Shown here piece by piece: positions 1-10,936 of a stretch of 64,000 nt of DNA (position 1 is its first letter; each line of letters begins with the position of its first letter). A model generated the notes under the pieces. The model did no database searches, had not been told where the DNA came from, and was given only the letters and a program-made list of their open reading frames with translations. Both the position numbers and the translations under genes were made by a program. The DNA is from Patiria miniata (Eukaryota > Echinodermata > Asteroidea > Valvatida > Asterinidae), in the NCBI RefSeq assembly GCF_015706575.1, contig NW_024037056.1, positions 10,801,176-10,865,175 on the forward strand, given 5' to 3'.

Positions 1-400
1 GTAGCAATTGAAGTCTCTTTCCTGAACAAAGTCCAGGTGAGACAAAAATGAGTTTAAGTTAACTGCTTTTCAATTAGATTGTCCTTTTCCCATCAATTAT
101 TGATTCTACGTTCCCTCATATCAGGTTTTCTTTTGGTTAAGAAAAAAAAGGAAAATTTTCTACTCTTTTTTTTTTCAGTTCAAAAGTCAAGAACAATTTT
201 GAAAAGTAAAAACTTTACAGGAAATTGCAGACTGAATTACTGAGCTCAAATATCTCCTAGAATAATTTGGTTCTCATTTTTTTTTTTTTTTTTTCATTTT
301 TTTTTTCTTCCCATTTTGAATGATCCTTCATTGATCTCCCTGGACAATCGTTTGGTTTCCCGTTAACTTTGTTTTTCACATTTTCTTTTTTTCATTTCAG
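1..400. other. T-rich non-coding tract ending in a splice-acceptor-like site
   Basis: I see no repeat family or open frame here. The tract is full of poly(T) runs. From about 365 it becomes a long pyrimidine tract that ends in CAG at 398-400, with a possible branch site (GTTAAC) about 38 bases upstream. This is what the 3' end of an intron looks like. Splicing is inferred only. Confidence 0.35.
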
Positions 401-540
401 ATTGCCCTTCCTGTCGATATGTTGATGCAGTGCGTCCTAGCGGGCCGCAACACTTCTGGCGATCATGTTACGATGACGAGTGTTCTTCAATCAATGGCGT
501 GCAGGGCCGGCAGTGGAGGGAGGGGGGGGGGGGTGTCGGA
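401..540 (+). CDS. possible internal exon, unidentified
   Basis: The stretch follows a strong acceptor-like sequence and differs from its T-rich surroundings in being CpG-bearing and balanced in composition. Two forward frames are open. One, with phase 1 entry, begins D-C-P-S-C-R-Y and carries four cysteines in about 27 residues, which is reminiscent of secreted domains. The other begins I-A-L-P-V-D-M and has six methionines. The third frame stops quickly. I recognise neither peptide. A run of G at about 522-533 and the left end of a transposon at 564 mean the exon, if real, must end before then. The donor would lie between 486 and 535 (GGC/GTGCAG at about 499 is one option), and none is convincing. 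It could equally be chance. Confidence 0.18.
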
Positions 541-563
541 CAAGAGCGGGGCTGGGGATAACC

Positions 564-1107
564 GTGGGCAAGTTCGATCAAGGACCAATGGTAAACTAGC
601 GGTTGGTTTTTGACGTACATGTACCTAGCGCATGCACGCTCAAGTTGAAGTGCGAACGAATCTAATCGTACTTTTGTCGTGTCAACGACATTGAGAAAAA
701 AGGTGGTCGCTCATTGAAAAGATTTATTAAACACTGGATGTTTCTGTTTATTTACACATATAAGTGATTGTGTAGTTTTAAGACACCTTAAATAATCGCC
801 ATTATTATTGCACAATGGTGACGAAAGTGACAGACTCGTAAACTAACATGGAAAAACTATACAATGAAATGAAACTTAGCACTCGCACACAGTTTTTGTT
901 TTTACAGCATTTTTGACAGTTGGTCCCCTCTGCACTAAGCTATGAAAAATTGCTGTTGATAACCAGCCATATCGTGGCATGACCAACCGCGGGAGGCATG
1001 GTCCTGAATAGTCGACTAGACTAGTCCAATCATCGTCGACTAGCGTGAGTTCGATCAGAGTTAGTCAAACTATGGTTAACGATGGCTCTTGATCGAACTT
1101 GCCCCAC
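564..1107. mobile_element. non-autonomous DNA transposon with about 24-bp terminal inverted repeats
   Basis: The left end 564-587 (GTGGGCAAGTTCGATCAAGG...) matches the reverse complement of 1084-1107 (GTGGGGCAAGTTCGATCAAG...) with few differences, and similarity continues inwards for about 20 more bases. A further copy of the TTCGATCAG word is subterminal near 1049. There is no transposase frame in the 544 bases. No clear target duplication was found, so the superfamily is unknown. This is the only copy in the window. Confidence 0.6.
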
Positions 1108-1994
1108 GTTGTAGCCAAATCCATCACAAGTTCGGTCACAAGTAGATTCACAGACCGAAACCAGTGTAGTTTGCTGACATGTTGGGGGGATTCACCTGCA
1201 ATTGCTGGTCTGGTTTCAGACCTTTCTTTTCTCTAGCTGCGTGTGACCGCTGTGCAGTGGTCTGTTTTCAGACCCAATCTGTACAACAAATGCCCTTCAG
1301 ATTGCGAAACAGTCTACTTTGAATATGCCTGGATGCTTACGTGACTATCAGCTTTTAAAAACAATTAACATGATTTAATCATGTTAATAAAGGTTAACAC
1401 TTAACATACCGTATAAATCACAATTAAAGGGTAGCGATATAAAAATGAGTTTGACGACAAGAGAAACCCTCAAAGGATAAAAAAACAGAGCACAATTTTG
1501 AGGACTTATGTAGCTTTGTACATGTACATCCCTCCCCCAACAAAAAAATAAAAGAGTTACTGACTGCTTCTGCCCTCCATCCAGAAAATTTATCTAAAAT
1601 TTGAAATGACATTTTGTTATCCGTCGACTAAATTGTAAATCCCTAAATCACATCATGCAGGCCTACAATATACGTACAACTTAAAAATACTTTTTGAAAA
1701 TGCTCTGAACACTGATCCCCACTTTCCAGAGGTCATTGAATCTTAGAGATTTACGCCGAATCAAAAAGAGTCTTCTGACGATGCGGCCCAAACGTAAGAG
1801 GCAACATGATACCTTGACAACCGAATTTAAAGCAACAACGATCGACAGTTGGAAATCTAGGCTCAGTATAATCGAAAGACGGACGCTATATCCCTCGATG
1901 AACTTATGACCGGTCACAGAAACAACACTTTTCTGAAATAGCGACAACATTTGGCTATAGGCTGCATATGTGGACTGGGTATTATACTTGTTTT
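1108..1994. other. unassigned non-coding sequence with a 23-nt palindrome
   Basis: I see no gene. Phrases related to TGGTCTGGTTTCAGACC recur at about 1155, 1207 and 1258, so part of 1140-1275 may be a decayed repeat. At 1365-1387 there is an inverted repeat with 11-base arms (TTAACATGATT) around a single T. The remainder has no recognisable structure. Confidence 0.4.
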
Positions 1995-2490
1995 TTAAAG
2001 CTACAGTCCATCATTTGCAGCTATCCAAAAAGACACTGGCGTAAAAAGTGTTGAAAAACATTCTCGGTTAAGGGTAGTAAGGGGACTAAACTCTCTACGA
2101 AATTATTCTTCTGGCACGCTGTCATTTTGAAGAAATCAATGAAAGAAGACCTTTCCAACAATGGAAAGGAACGTTGGAAATTTCCCGCGTGCGGTTGCTT
2201 TATTCGTAAGATCAATTTGCGACATTGCGTAGCTGCAATCGGCTCAGTGAGAATGTGTCTCTGACGCTGAATTCGGGCCCAATTCAAAACATGATAACAG
2301 CAACTTTTGATTTGAAATCGAGATCCTAGAATGCTGTTTTTCTCGAAATATACAGCTGAAGCTGAGCTGAAACTTCATCACAGGTTAGTACATGTAGTTC
2401 AGCACCCTTCTTTGGATTTTGAGCACGCTTGTTGCTTCAAACGAACAAAATGCACAAATTACAAATGATGGACTGTACCGGTACCTTTAA
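1995..2490 (+). mobile_element. family A TTAA-ended miniature transposon, copy A1
   Basis: The element starts TTAA-AGCTACAGTCCATCATTTG and ends CAAATGATGGACTG...ACCTTTAA, so both sides carry TTAA. The interior (GCAGCTATCC, TTTGAAGAAATCAATGAAAGAAG, CAATTCAAAACATG, GTTGCTTCAAACGAAC) is shared with six other copies in this window. It is non-coding. TTAA duplication is typical of piggyBac transposase, so this could be a piggyBac-mobilised MITE. That assignment is inferred. Confidence 0.8.
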
Positions 2491-2634
2491 CTCTGTGTAC
2501 GAAGCGAGTATACTTTTGACAAGATTGTAAATTGTTTCACTTTACGTTTTTTAAACCTTCTGGGCTTCTGGGCAGGCAGGCCTTAATTATGGGTTTTCAA
2601 TAGCCCCCCACCCCCCGGCTGCCCCACCCAAAAC

Positions 2635-2671
2635 GTGGGGATTGTCACTTTTGAAGTGACAAAATCCCCAC
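2635..2671. repeat. 37-nt hairpin
   Basis: GTGGGGATT-GTCACTT pairs with AAGTGAC-aa-AATCCCCAC across a TTG loop, giving a 16-base-pair stem with one 2-base bulge. It lies next to a C-rich tract (2604-2630). No function is recognised. Confidence 0.5.
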
Positions 2672-4445
2672 CCCTCGGGCAAAATTTAATTGACAATCTC
2701 TGACATACATACATGTACGTGAAGCGCACTAGTGATTGCCTTTCCATATAGTGATTGCCTTTCCCCGACTCATAGAGTCAGAGAACAGTTGATACATGTA
2801 GGTACGCATTAGTCATCAAAAGTACGGTTATGTCCTGGCTTTGATACACTTTTGACCGGTCACGAACCGCACTGTTCCAAGACAGTGACAAGTTTTCGCG
2901 TTCACCGCAGGCTGACATTGTGCACTGAGAGAGCCTAGCTTTTAAACTGAGTGCATTATCAAAGCGAGTACACATTTAGACAAGCGTGTACATTCACATC
3001 ACATCTTTGAAGCATAATGAAAACGGGGAAATTTTCTATTTTCTTAAAGCGCTGTTTCAGGTGGTTTTTCAAAGGTAAAACCACGGTACAGAAATTCTTA
3101 CAGTTTTCTTCTTTTTTTTTCAATTGCATTGGCTCAAATATGGATATTGACCTTACTAAGCCAAACATGACCTCCAGAAAAATGTGCACACTTGATTTGC
3201 TCAAATCCAAACTACCACAACATACATGTAGCTTATTTCTGTGTTTCAGGTATAGCTTAAGTCTAATTTTGTGCAGATCTGAATGCCAACAATGGTTGAA
3301 ACTTGGTATGTGTATCGATCTTCGCCTTGTCAGCCACCTTGAAGTGCATGTTTTCATTTCACTGGACAACGCATGAGAATACCTTAATGTATTCATTGTT
3401 ACTGAATTAAAATAACACAAATGACCTCAAAAATAGCTCTTTAATGCAAAAGGTGTATTTTTAAGCTCTGGCAACAGAGCTGCTTCAAGTCACTCTGGTG
3501 TTGGTCGGTCGGTACCCCCCAAAAATTGACCAAAAAATGAACCTCCTAGCTCACCCATAAAACTGTAAGTACCAAATTGTAATTGTCAAAAACATCAAAC
3601 AAAATACAATAAATACTTGACAAAATTGTTTGTGGCAATTTGTGAAGTTGTTTATGAAAATTTTGTACTTGGAGGCAAGATAATGTGTGGTAACGTTACA
3701 GTCAGGTGGTATTTTTGTGCCTACGAACTTAGGAAGTTAGGGGTCTTCTACACACCTGTCACTATACATCACCCCTGCCTCTGGCCCTGTGTCAGTTTGA
3801 TGAGTCTCCAGGGCGAAGGAGTGAAGACAGAGTTGTATTAGATGGTTGCTATTATGTTGCATTGTCACTTTCAACAAATGGGGAAACTCTTATTTCAATT
3901 GACAATCACGACCAAGTGAGTAATTGTATCATTTCATGCAAGACTTTCATGCAAGACGGTCAGAGGTTATTGTGTAATCGCACTTGTTTTTCAAATGGAA
4001 TTTGTAGACAGTAGGAAAAAAGGCCAGCACAAATGCGGGAAAAAGTCTGTGAGGAAGATCCTTAATGTTCACCTGTCTGGCCGTAAGCAAAGATGCACGC
4101 GTTGTAACCCTCAAAGGAATTGTCCAGAATGTCCAGTCCTAGGCACTTGAAAACCTTCTCTTGACCTGTAGAAGATGACAACCAAAAAAGGGAAGAAACA
4201 TTGAGTAAAAGGGTTTTCTCAAGACTAAAATGAATCTAAATCCAACAACAAAATCTGGACTTTCTAAGCAGGGAAAGAGATTCGAGGAAAAAATGAAAAA
4301 TCCATGAAATAATTGGCCGAGGGTTCGAGGGTCACCGAGGGCCCAAGAGCAATGTAGGGTCTATGGTACACCGGTATGTTTGTATTGACCTTAAAAGCAC
4401 CTCTTAAAATATCTATTTCTTTTGTTTTACGCACAACTTTTATAG
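2672..4445. other. unassigned non-coding sequence
   Basis: There is no gene with support. Open frames at 2959-3420 (minus) and 3017-3376 (plus) overlap each other and cross a poly(T) run, so neither is credible. The stretch 3430-3560 (AGCTCTGGCAACAGAGC with flanking text) has the look of a dispersed repeat, but no second copy lies in this window. A repeat-poor piece around 3960-4330 has no visible structure. Confidence 0.35.
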
Positions 4446-5395
4446 TTAATGGTAGAGCAGATCATTTGCAGCTATCCATAAACTAACTGACCAAATTATC
4501 TGGTTCTGGTTCTGATTCTGTCGGTAAAATTCACTCAAGAATATCACACCAACTTTAAACCTTCATCCTTGCATCCTTATAGGCCTACTGTATGTATGAG
4601 GAAAACTTCCAGTAACACCGGGGCGAACCCCTTCTCTTTATAGTGATAAGTGTTAGCTGGGTTCTTTTAAGTGCATTACACAACACACAGGACCTACAGC
4701 TTTACATCCCATCCGAAGGACGAAGCAATAATGGTTAAGTGCCTTGCTCAAGGGCACAAGTGTCTGGGGCCGGGCTCGAACCCACACCACCATTGCCTCT
4801 GAAACACCAGAGCATGAGTCCAGTGTTCTTAACCGCTAGGCCATCTCACCCCATTTCATCTCACCAAATTATTGTTGAAAAGCTTACTTGGTATAAAGAT
4901 AGCAATGGCACTAAACTGCCTGTGAAATTATTTTTTTGTGGCATGCTGTCATTTTGAAGAAAACTATAAAAGAAGGCATTTCCAAAGATGCGTCAAGTGA
5001 CGCATTTTTTGGAAATTTCTGTTCGTAGTTGGTTTGTAATTCGGCGAATCTGTGAACGAGAACATTGTGAACGAGAACATTGTGAACGAGTGCATGCAAG
5101 TGTTGATGTGTCGCACACTCGTGGGGTGTTATTCATCGGTTCAGTGCGTGACATCGCGTGGCTATAATCGGCTGAATAAGAATGTGTCCCAGATGCTGAT
5201 TTCAGGCACAATTCAAAACATGGCTCGGCAACTTTTGAATTGAAATTGAGATCCTAGAGTATTGTTTTCTCGGAATGTACATCATTCGCAGAGCTAAAAC
5301 TTCATCGAGTTAGTCGTTAAGCAACGTTCTTTAGAATTTTGAGCACTTTTGTTGCTTGAAATGAAAAAATGACAAATGATCTACACTACCTTTAA
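4446..5395 (+). mobile_element. family A copy A2, split by a SINE
   Basis: The left part is 4446-4499 (GGTAGAGCAGATCATTTGCA...). The right part is 4863-5395, ending GATCTACACTACCTTTAA. The two parts join cleanly at ACCAAATTAT, matching the uninterrupted copies A4 and A5 at this point. Inside the right part a 15-base unit (TGTGAACGAGAACAT) is repeated 2.7 times at 5051-5090, which accounts for the longer length of this copy. Confidence 0.8.
4500..4862 (-). mobile_element. tRNA-derived SINE inserted in A2
   Basis: The 10-base target duplication ACCAAATTAT is at 4490-4499 and 4863-4872. On the minus strand the head has box A-like TGGCCTAGCGGTTAAGAAC (4825-4843) and box B-like GGTTCGAGCCC (4772-4782). 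A shared body follows (CTTGAGCAAGGCACTTAAC, TCCTTCGGATGGGA, CGTGTGTTGTGTAATGCAC-like) that also occurs at 47246-47626. The tail next to the left duplication is a degenerate CAGAAC repeat. This is a Pol III SINE with no coding capacity. Confidence 0.85.
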
Positions 5396-6630
5396 ATGAC
5401 ATCTTTATGGTAAAATCTCAGTAATTCCACGTTTCAGAAGGGATTTTTTTAAATCCTGAACACCGAACAAAAATCCTGACAAATCCCTCCGTGGACACGT
5501 AAATGGTTTGTCTTGTACATGTTCTTTATGCAGGATCTTTATTAATTGCATTGTTTTGCTTGGGGGCTTTTGTGTTTGTTTGTTAGTTGATGTATTGAGG
5601 TGTTTGTTTGGTATTATATCATTTTACAAGGCATAGTAAGCTAACTGTAGCTGACATGGTTCACAGATCCCAATCACAACACAATCAAAACTAAATTTTG
5701 ACACTAAACGCCGAAAATCAGCTTTCCAAAACAAAATTTCTTGAAAAACAACCCCACCCATCTCAAACCTTAGCTGTCAACATGTCACAATATCTGACGG
5801 CTACCCATCCCTGTCCAGACGCGTCAAGATCGTATCTTGTCTCGAAACCGTCTCGCTAAAGATTCCCCAACTAGCCCCCTACCGGGTCCAAGAATGTCTA
5901 CCACGCGACACCACTTAACTACCATTCTGTCAGCCCATCTGTTCACCGATCTGTCGCAATCCTAACTGGCTAATTACAGAGCCTCCCACTTCTGCTCCGA
6001 GGGGAAGCGACGGGGTGTCATGAGTAAGCTTGAATGGCATCCCGGAGATGTGTAACGAAATCTTGGAGTGGCATGCGTTCACTGCCATGACGGAAAGGGA
6101 GAGTTTGTTGCCGCTCCGTCTTGAGATAAAGAACGACCAACAGACAATAGAGCCTACATGTACATTATGTACATGTAAAAGTTCATCACTGGTGGCACGT
6201 TTCCGGAACCCTTGAATACGAAGATTAACGTGCCAAAATTCTAAAATTTGCAATTATGTTTGGTACATGTATATTGATTTCTTACGAAAATCACCCTTGA
6301 AAAAGACCTTGAAACCTTGAAAGCTCTTACACGTAAGTAAAATGAGTTTTTACCCACCTCCATTTCATCTGAAGTGGGTCAGGGAACTAGACTCATATAT
6401 GAACACCAAACTTCAAACAAGTCAGTGTAACAATATTTGCTACAAAATTCCCCCCAAATCCATCCATTTCTGAAAATTACAGCCAAAGCAAAATTTAATG
6501 TTGTACAAATGTACATTGTATATATCCCTTTAAGATCTGTCGCCTAATGTTGTAGTCTACATGAAAGAATCATTTCCCAATTTCACCAAAGACTTAACAC
6601 AATGAAAAATGCATCAATCAAGTCTCGCTA
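5396..6630. other. unassigned non-coding sequence
   Basis: I see no repeat family with another copy here. Frames at 5930-6253 (minus) and 6030-6215 (plus) overlap on opposite strands and match nothing known to me. The stretch 5780-6060 is less AT-rich and repeat-poor. Confidence 0.3.
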
Positions 6631-6960
6631 AAAATGGCCGCCGGCCAAAAAAAAAAAAAATTCATTTCATATCACGCCTTATTCCCTCCCAACCCGCGCA
6701 TGCATAATGCGATCCCTGCGCTTGGGTGTGCGCCAAAACGACAAGGCTCCCGATAATGGCCACTCGTACAACATCCGACACCGCGAACAGAAGACTCCAC
6801 TCTCGGCGACGTTTAAGGACTTATATTTCATTCTCCTCTTTGCTTGGGTGGAGAAGAAAAAAAAAAAGCGAGGTCGAAACTGCAGGTGTGATTTTTCAGT
6901 CGATCGACACCTCCGAAGATGGAGACGGAGGGATGGAGTCGTAGGGAACAGATGATGATG
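6631..6960. other. CpG-bearing repeat-poor tract
   Basis: After a poly(A) run at 6647-6660 the sequence becomes CpG-rich (GCGATCCCTGCGC, GCGCCAAAACGAC, ACACCGCGAAC, CGGCGACG, TCGATCGACACC) and lacks recognisable repeats. It could be a conserved regulatory element or a promoter-proximal region. Open frames at 6707-6955 and 6726-6944 overlap in two frames and end in lysine-rich poly(A) translation, so coding is not supported. Confidence 0.25.
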
Positions 6961-7375
6961 TTAATGGTAACGGAGAAGGAAATCCAAAGATGATGTTATT
7001 GAGATGCAACTCGGTGAAATGTGTTAACGGTTAAAGTCACTCACCCTGCACTCTTCAACAAATTCATTCTTTTCTCTCAGGAATTTTTAACATGTGGGCA
7101 CTTCCAGCATAATGAAAGAAAGTGGTACATGTATATGTCCGTGACCGAGCCATTGAACCATGATATCTATAATGATTCAGAGAAATGATCCAAAACTCCT
7201 AGTCTGTAATCTCCTTGACCATTTAGATGATGGATGTACCGCTGCATGTATAAGATTTCAAAGACCAAGTTTATTCACTGAGCTCTTAAAAGCTCTGTCA
7301 CGGAAGTTATCATTTATGCTGGATTTGCCCGAATATGTTCTATTTTAATAAAAAAAACTGCTGCATTTCCACAAT

Positions 7376-7457
7376 GAATTTGTAAATAGCCCTAACAGTC
7401 CTGAACCCTCCAATTTCAATATAATTTTGCACCCCCCCCCCCCTAGGGAGTTAGGGT
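7376..7457 (-). repeat. family Q repeat fragment
   Basis: Read on the minus strand, it begins ACCCTAACTCCCTAGG, then a G run, TGCAAAAT, a short AT stretch, GGAGGGTTCAGGACTG. The same order occurs on the plus strand at 63055-63125. A poly(C) run (7432-7443) has expanded within it. The wider element boundaries are not clear. Confidence 0.5.
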
Positions 7458-8820
7458 AAATACAAATTGAATTAAATTACCATTACCCATAAAATTCCTT
7501 TATAAGTTTTTTTTGTCATTTTGCTTTTTAGAAAGATCCTACCAGTACTAGAATAATAATGTCCGGACCTTTTACTTCTTTGATTTCTATATATTAAGTC
7601 AATCCACTCAGTAAGCAGTTTGCAGTTTTGTTTGTTTTAAATAAATTATGAAATGGATAGAAACAGGCACTTAAAAACAAGTCATTCAAAAGATGCCAAC
7701 TCTCACAATCCTCTTAATCCAGATTAAACCAGATTTCACCAGATTAAACCAGATTATCATGATAATCTTCACTCCCCTGTATGTAATCATGTTGTATACA
7801 TGTAGCTTTCTCATTGTTTCGCACCCACCCCGTTAAGCCGGTTTGCTGAAGATTACGCTTTAAAAAAAATATCCGGGGCACGACAGTCCAACGGAAGCCA
7901 GACAACATGGATGTCGATAGGGTGAAGCCCGTTGGGCCTTGGGGTACGGATTCTTTGGCAGCAGCATCGATAAATCCCAGCGACGCCAAGTCTGCATTCG
8001 CCCATAAGCCAAAAATTACAAAATACTGAATGTTTTCTCGGTAGTGGACCTCAAGCAGTACATGAATTTGCATACATCATGTATGAGAGATTTATGCAAA
8101 AAAAAATTTCTGTGAAATGTTTTGTGATGATGCAGTGAGTTAGTTTTGCCATAAGCAGAATGGGAAGACGTACCGATGGGCGAGTAACTCAGTTACACTC
8201 GTGATTAGTTTAAGCTACTTGTTCTACCGGTATTCGTGGTTTTTTTATCCTATTCCTTCAATAATTCATAACCAATTAGTGTCATTCCAAACGTCCCCCT
8301 TCAAAAAAATAATCCTCTTTTGAGCACTCAATCAACCTACTTGCTTGACAATCGCCCTATCATTTCATTTTTTCCTCATATTATCCCGTCGCCCTAAAAT
8401 TCATTTCGCAGATCCATCGTCCGTCCCGGTAAAAAAAAAAACCTCCCCTTTCCTGTTTTTTCTTTTCCTGCATTCATGTTCCTCCTGAAGACATCCGTAT
8501 CCATCTTCCTCCGATCTCCGTAAACCTCCGGTCATGTCACGATCATCGCGGCCCGGCCTGGGTCGGCGTGCGAGCCAAAGCTCGGCCCCGGGATGCGTCG
8601 GGCATTGAACAAGCACTTCCCGTAACAAATAAAAACCCAGACAAGGCACGGTCGGTCCCGCGGATCCCTTGAAGTGGGGTTTTCTGAGTAAACTGCTAGA
8701 CTTGGTTTCGAGCCGTTTATTGTTCAGGACATGCAGCAGGGTCGTGCCCATATGGATACTTGTACATTTATTTTGCGCACTAGAAGAAGATGGACAATGG
8801 ATCGTTCCAGATTTTGCCAT
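7458..8820. other. unassigned sequence with overlapping open frames
   Basis: At 7850-8030 a plus-strand frame reads R-L-R-F-K-K-N-I-R-G and later M-D-V-D-R-V-K-P-V-G-P-W-G before stopping. The minus strand is also open (7744-8073). I recognise neither. The stretch 8400-8660 is CpG-rich (CATCGCGGCCCGGCC, GGTCGGCGTGCGAGCC) and repeat-poor, with an open minus frame (8401-8880) that resembles no known family. Confidence 0.25.
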
Positions 8821-8823
8821 AAG

Positions 8824-8898
8824 CCCCGCCCACCTTTTGTTTGTGGTCACCTGACCAAAAGTCATGATCTGATTGGTCAATGCACTCTATTTGATTGG
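8824..8898. promoter_or_regulatory. GC-box plus two inverted CCAAT boxes
   Basis: CCCCGCCC lies at 8824-8831, followed by GATTGG at 8871-8876 and GATTGG at 8893-8898. Paired CCAAT boxes about 22 bases apart near a GC-box are typical of NF-Y/Sp1 promoters in animals. No TATA box, initiator or downstream gene is visible, so this is only a motif grouping. Confidence 0.2.
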
Positions 8899-9018
8899 CT
8901 GTTTATTCTTGACCAAAATGTTTTGATCTTCAACTCCAAATTGCAAGTTAAAACCGAGCAGATGATAAAGTCTATCCGGAGCCAATGTGGCTCATCAGGC
9001 ATTGTTTATTTCCAGTTT

Positions 9019-10210
9019 CTGTGACATGAAACGCCCAAGAATATTTCTATTTCCCCCTACATTTAGTGTTGTAGATGGGAAGCCAGTCCATCGCAGGCTA
9101 CTCCCCCTTAATGCTGGTACCCATTTATTACTCCTGGGTGGATACAGGTAAGTGGGGGTCAAGTGGCTTGCCCAAGGACACAACATGGGCTTAAATCAAC
9201 ATCGGAGATAGGTACAGTGATGCTGGAAAGAGACATCTGGAGAGGTAGGTAGAGAATTGACCAGCATTGGATTCGAACCAATTTTCTGGTAATGATTACC
9301 ATTCTAGGTACCATCTATGTGGCACTATACTGTCTGCTTATCATTGGGCTCATTGGTGTATGGGTATACTGCTGGCTTCTGAACAATGGAATGCAAAAGT
9401 CGGTATCTTGCCCGCCCTGGTATCCTCCGAGTACCGGTACTTCCCTTCCTATATCACAAGCAGCATGATTCTGTAACATGAAATGATTGAGAATATTTCT
9501 ATTCCCCCTGGATGGGATGCCAGTCCATCGCTGCAGGTTACTCCCCAGCTAATGCAGGTACCCATTTATACTCCTGGGAGGAGACAGACAAGTGGGGGTC
9601 AAGTGGCTTGCCCAAGGACACAACATATCACAAGCAGCAGGATTATGTGACATGAAAACGACCGAGAATATTTCTATTCCCCCTGGATGGGATGCCAGTC
9701 CATCACAGGTTATACTCCCCAGCTAATGCTGGTACCCATTTATACTCCGGGGTGGAGAGGCAAGTGGGGTCAAGTGGCTTGCCCAAGGACACAACATATC
9801 ACAAGCAGCAGGATTCTGTGACATGAAATGATGGAGAATATTTCTATCCCCCTGGATAGGAAGCCAGTCCATCACAGGTTACATGTATATACTCCCCAGC
9901 TAATGCTGGTACCCATTTATACTCCTGGATGGAGCGAGGCAAGTGGGGGTTAAGTGGCTTGCCCAAGGACACAACAGATAGACAGCAGCTTGATTCAAAC
10001 CTCTGACCCTCTGATCACAAGTAACAAACCCTAACCTCCTACCATGTACCGATACATGACATGTAGCCACACTAGCTGTCAGCATCAGGTTAGAGGCAAG
10101 TTGGGTGGAGTGGCTTGCACAAGGACACAGCATATGGCCAGCAGCTGGATTTGAACCCCTGACCCCATGATCATGAGTCACAAGCCCTAACCACTAGGCC
10201 ACACTCCCCA
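9019..10210 (-). mobile_element. tRNA-derived SINE with tandemly amplified body
   Basis: The minus-strand head at about 10141-10210 has box A-like GTGGCCTAGTGGTTAGGG and box B-like GGTTCAAATCC (10147-10157). Leftwards, a unit of about 175 bases is repeated (starts near 9474, 9651 and 9824, with a diverged unit at 9019-9235). It contains ATTTCTATTCCCCCTGG, GCCAGTCCATC, GGTACCCATTTATACTCC and AAGTGGCTTGCCCAAGGACA. The stretch 9236-9473 is not part of the unit and may be an insertion. Head plus repeated body suggests a SINE whose 3' part expanded in tandem. Confidence 0.7.
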
Positions 10211-10640
10211 GCAGACGATAATGAACATAACACAGCGTCACGCTACGTGTAGCCTATCGACAGCACCGACAGACAGAACGCGACCGACTTGTAATCAAGT
10301 CTGTAGGTAAACACAGCATGCTCTTGGGAACCATTCTAGTAGGGAGTAGCGAGTTGGTCCAATATTTGTACTGATGTTACGAGCTGGACCGACCAATCAC
10401 AAGCCAGTGTTTGCTTTACTGTTGGGATCTAGTCTCGGACGGGGAAAAAAGTAGCAAACTAAAGAAGGGAGGATTGATGAAGACATATTCTATGGAGGGC
10501 AATTCACTGAGACAACAGATGGAGAATAATGTAGCAGAGAAACTACAATGCTTGAAATTGTCCAATCTGGACCATTTTCATATTTAACAAAAAAATGAGT
10601 TTGTAAAACAATGTATTTATGTACATGTATACCGTACATG
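10211..10640. other. unassigned non-coding sequence
   Basis: I see no repeat or open frame of note. The tract separates the tandem SINE from the family E repeat. Confidence 0.3.
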
Positions 10641-10856
10641 TGAGTGTTCTACATAACCCCCGAGGACCGACACACAAAGGGAGAACAACAGATCATTTCA
10701 GTCCTCGGGAGTTAATTGGGTCTTTTGTTGGAAACGGTCCTCTGTAGTAGGTTGGTGTGCTTAGTCTATGGGAGAGTGTTATATTACAGGGACAAAGGGA
10801 AACACAAAGCATTGTCCTCAAGAGTATAGTAAAACAAGAGTATATGTATGTACATG
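10641..10856 (+). repeat. family E repeat, copy 1
   Basis: About 215 bases closely match 30911-31125. Shared landmarks in order are ACATAACCCCCGA, GACCGACACAC, AAAGGGAGAACAACAGATC, CAGTCCTCGG, TCTATGGGAGAGTGTTATAT, AAGCATTGTCCTCAAGAGTA. Both copies lie in the same orientation and end at a TACATGTA-rich run. No terminal inverted repeat is evident. Confidence 0.75.
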
Positions 10857-10936
10857 TCCATTTTGGTTTGAGTATTTAAGACAGAATTTACTGAAGGGTT
10901 TTGTCTGTGTTTGTCCGTGTTTGTTTTCTTTTGAAC

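Noticed and set aside
8401-8880. A 159-codon minus-strand frame
   Set aside because: The region is CpG-rich, so stops are rare by composition. A plus-strand frame is also open and neither resembles a known family.
9019-10210. CRISPR-like array because of regularly spaced units
   Set aside because: Units of about 175 bases are contiguous tandem copies with a tRNA-like head, not short repeats with unique spacers, and the genome is eukaryotic.
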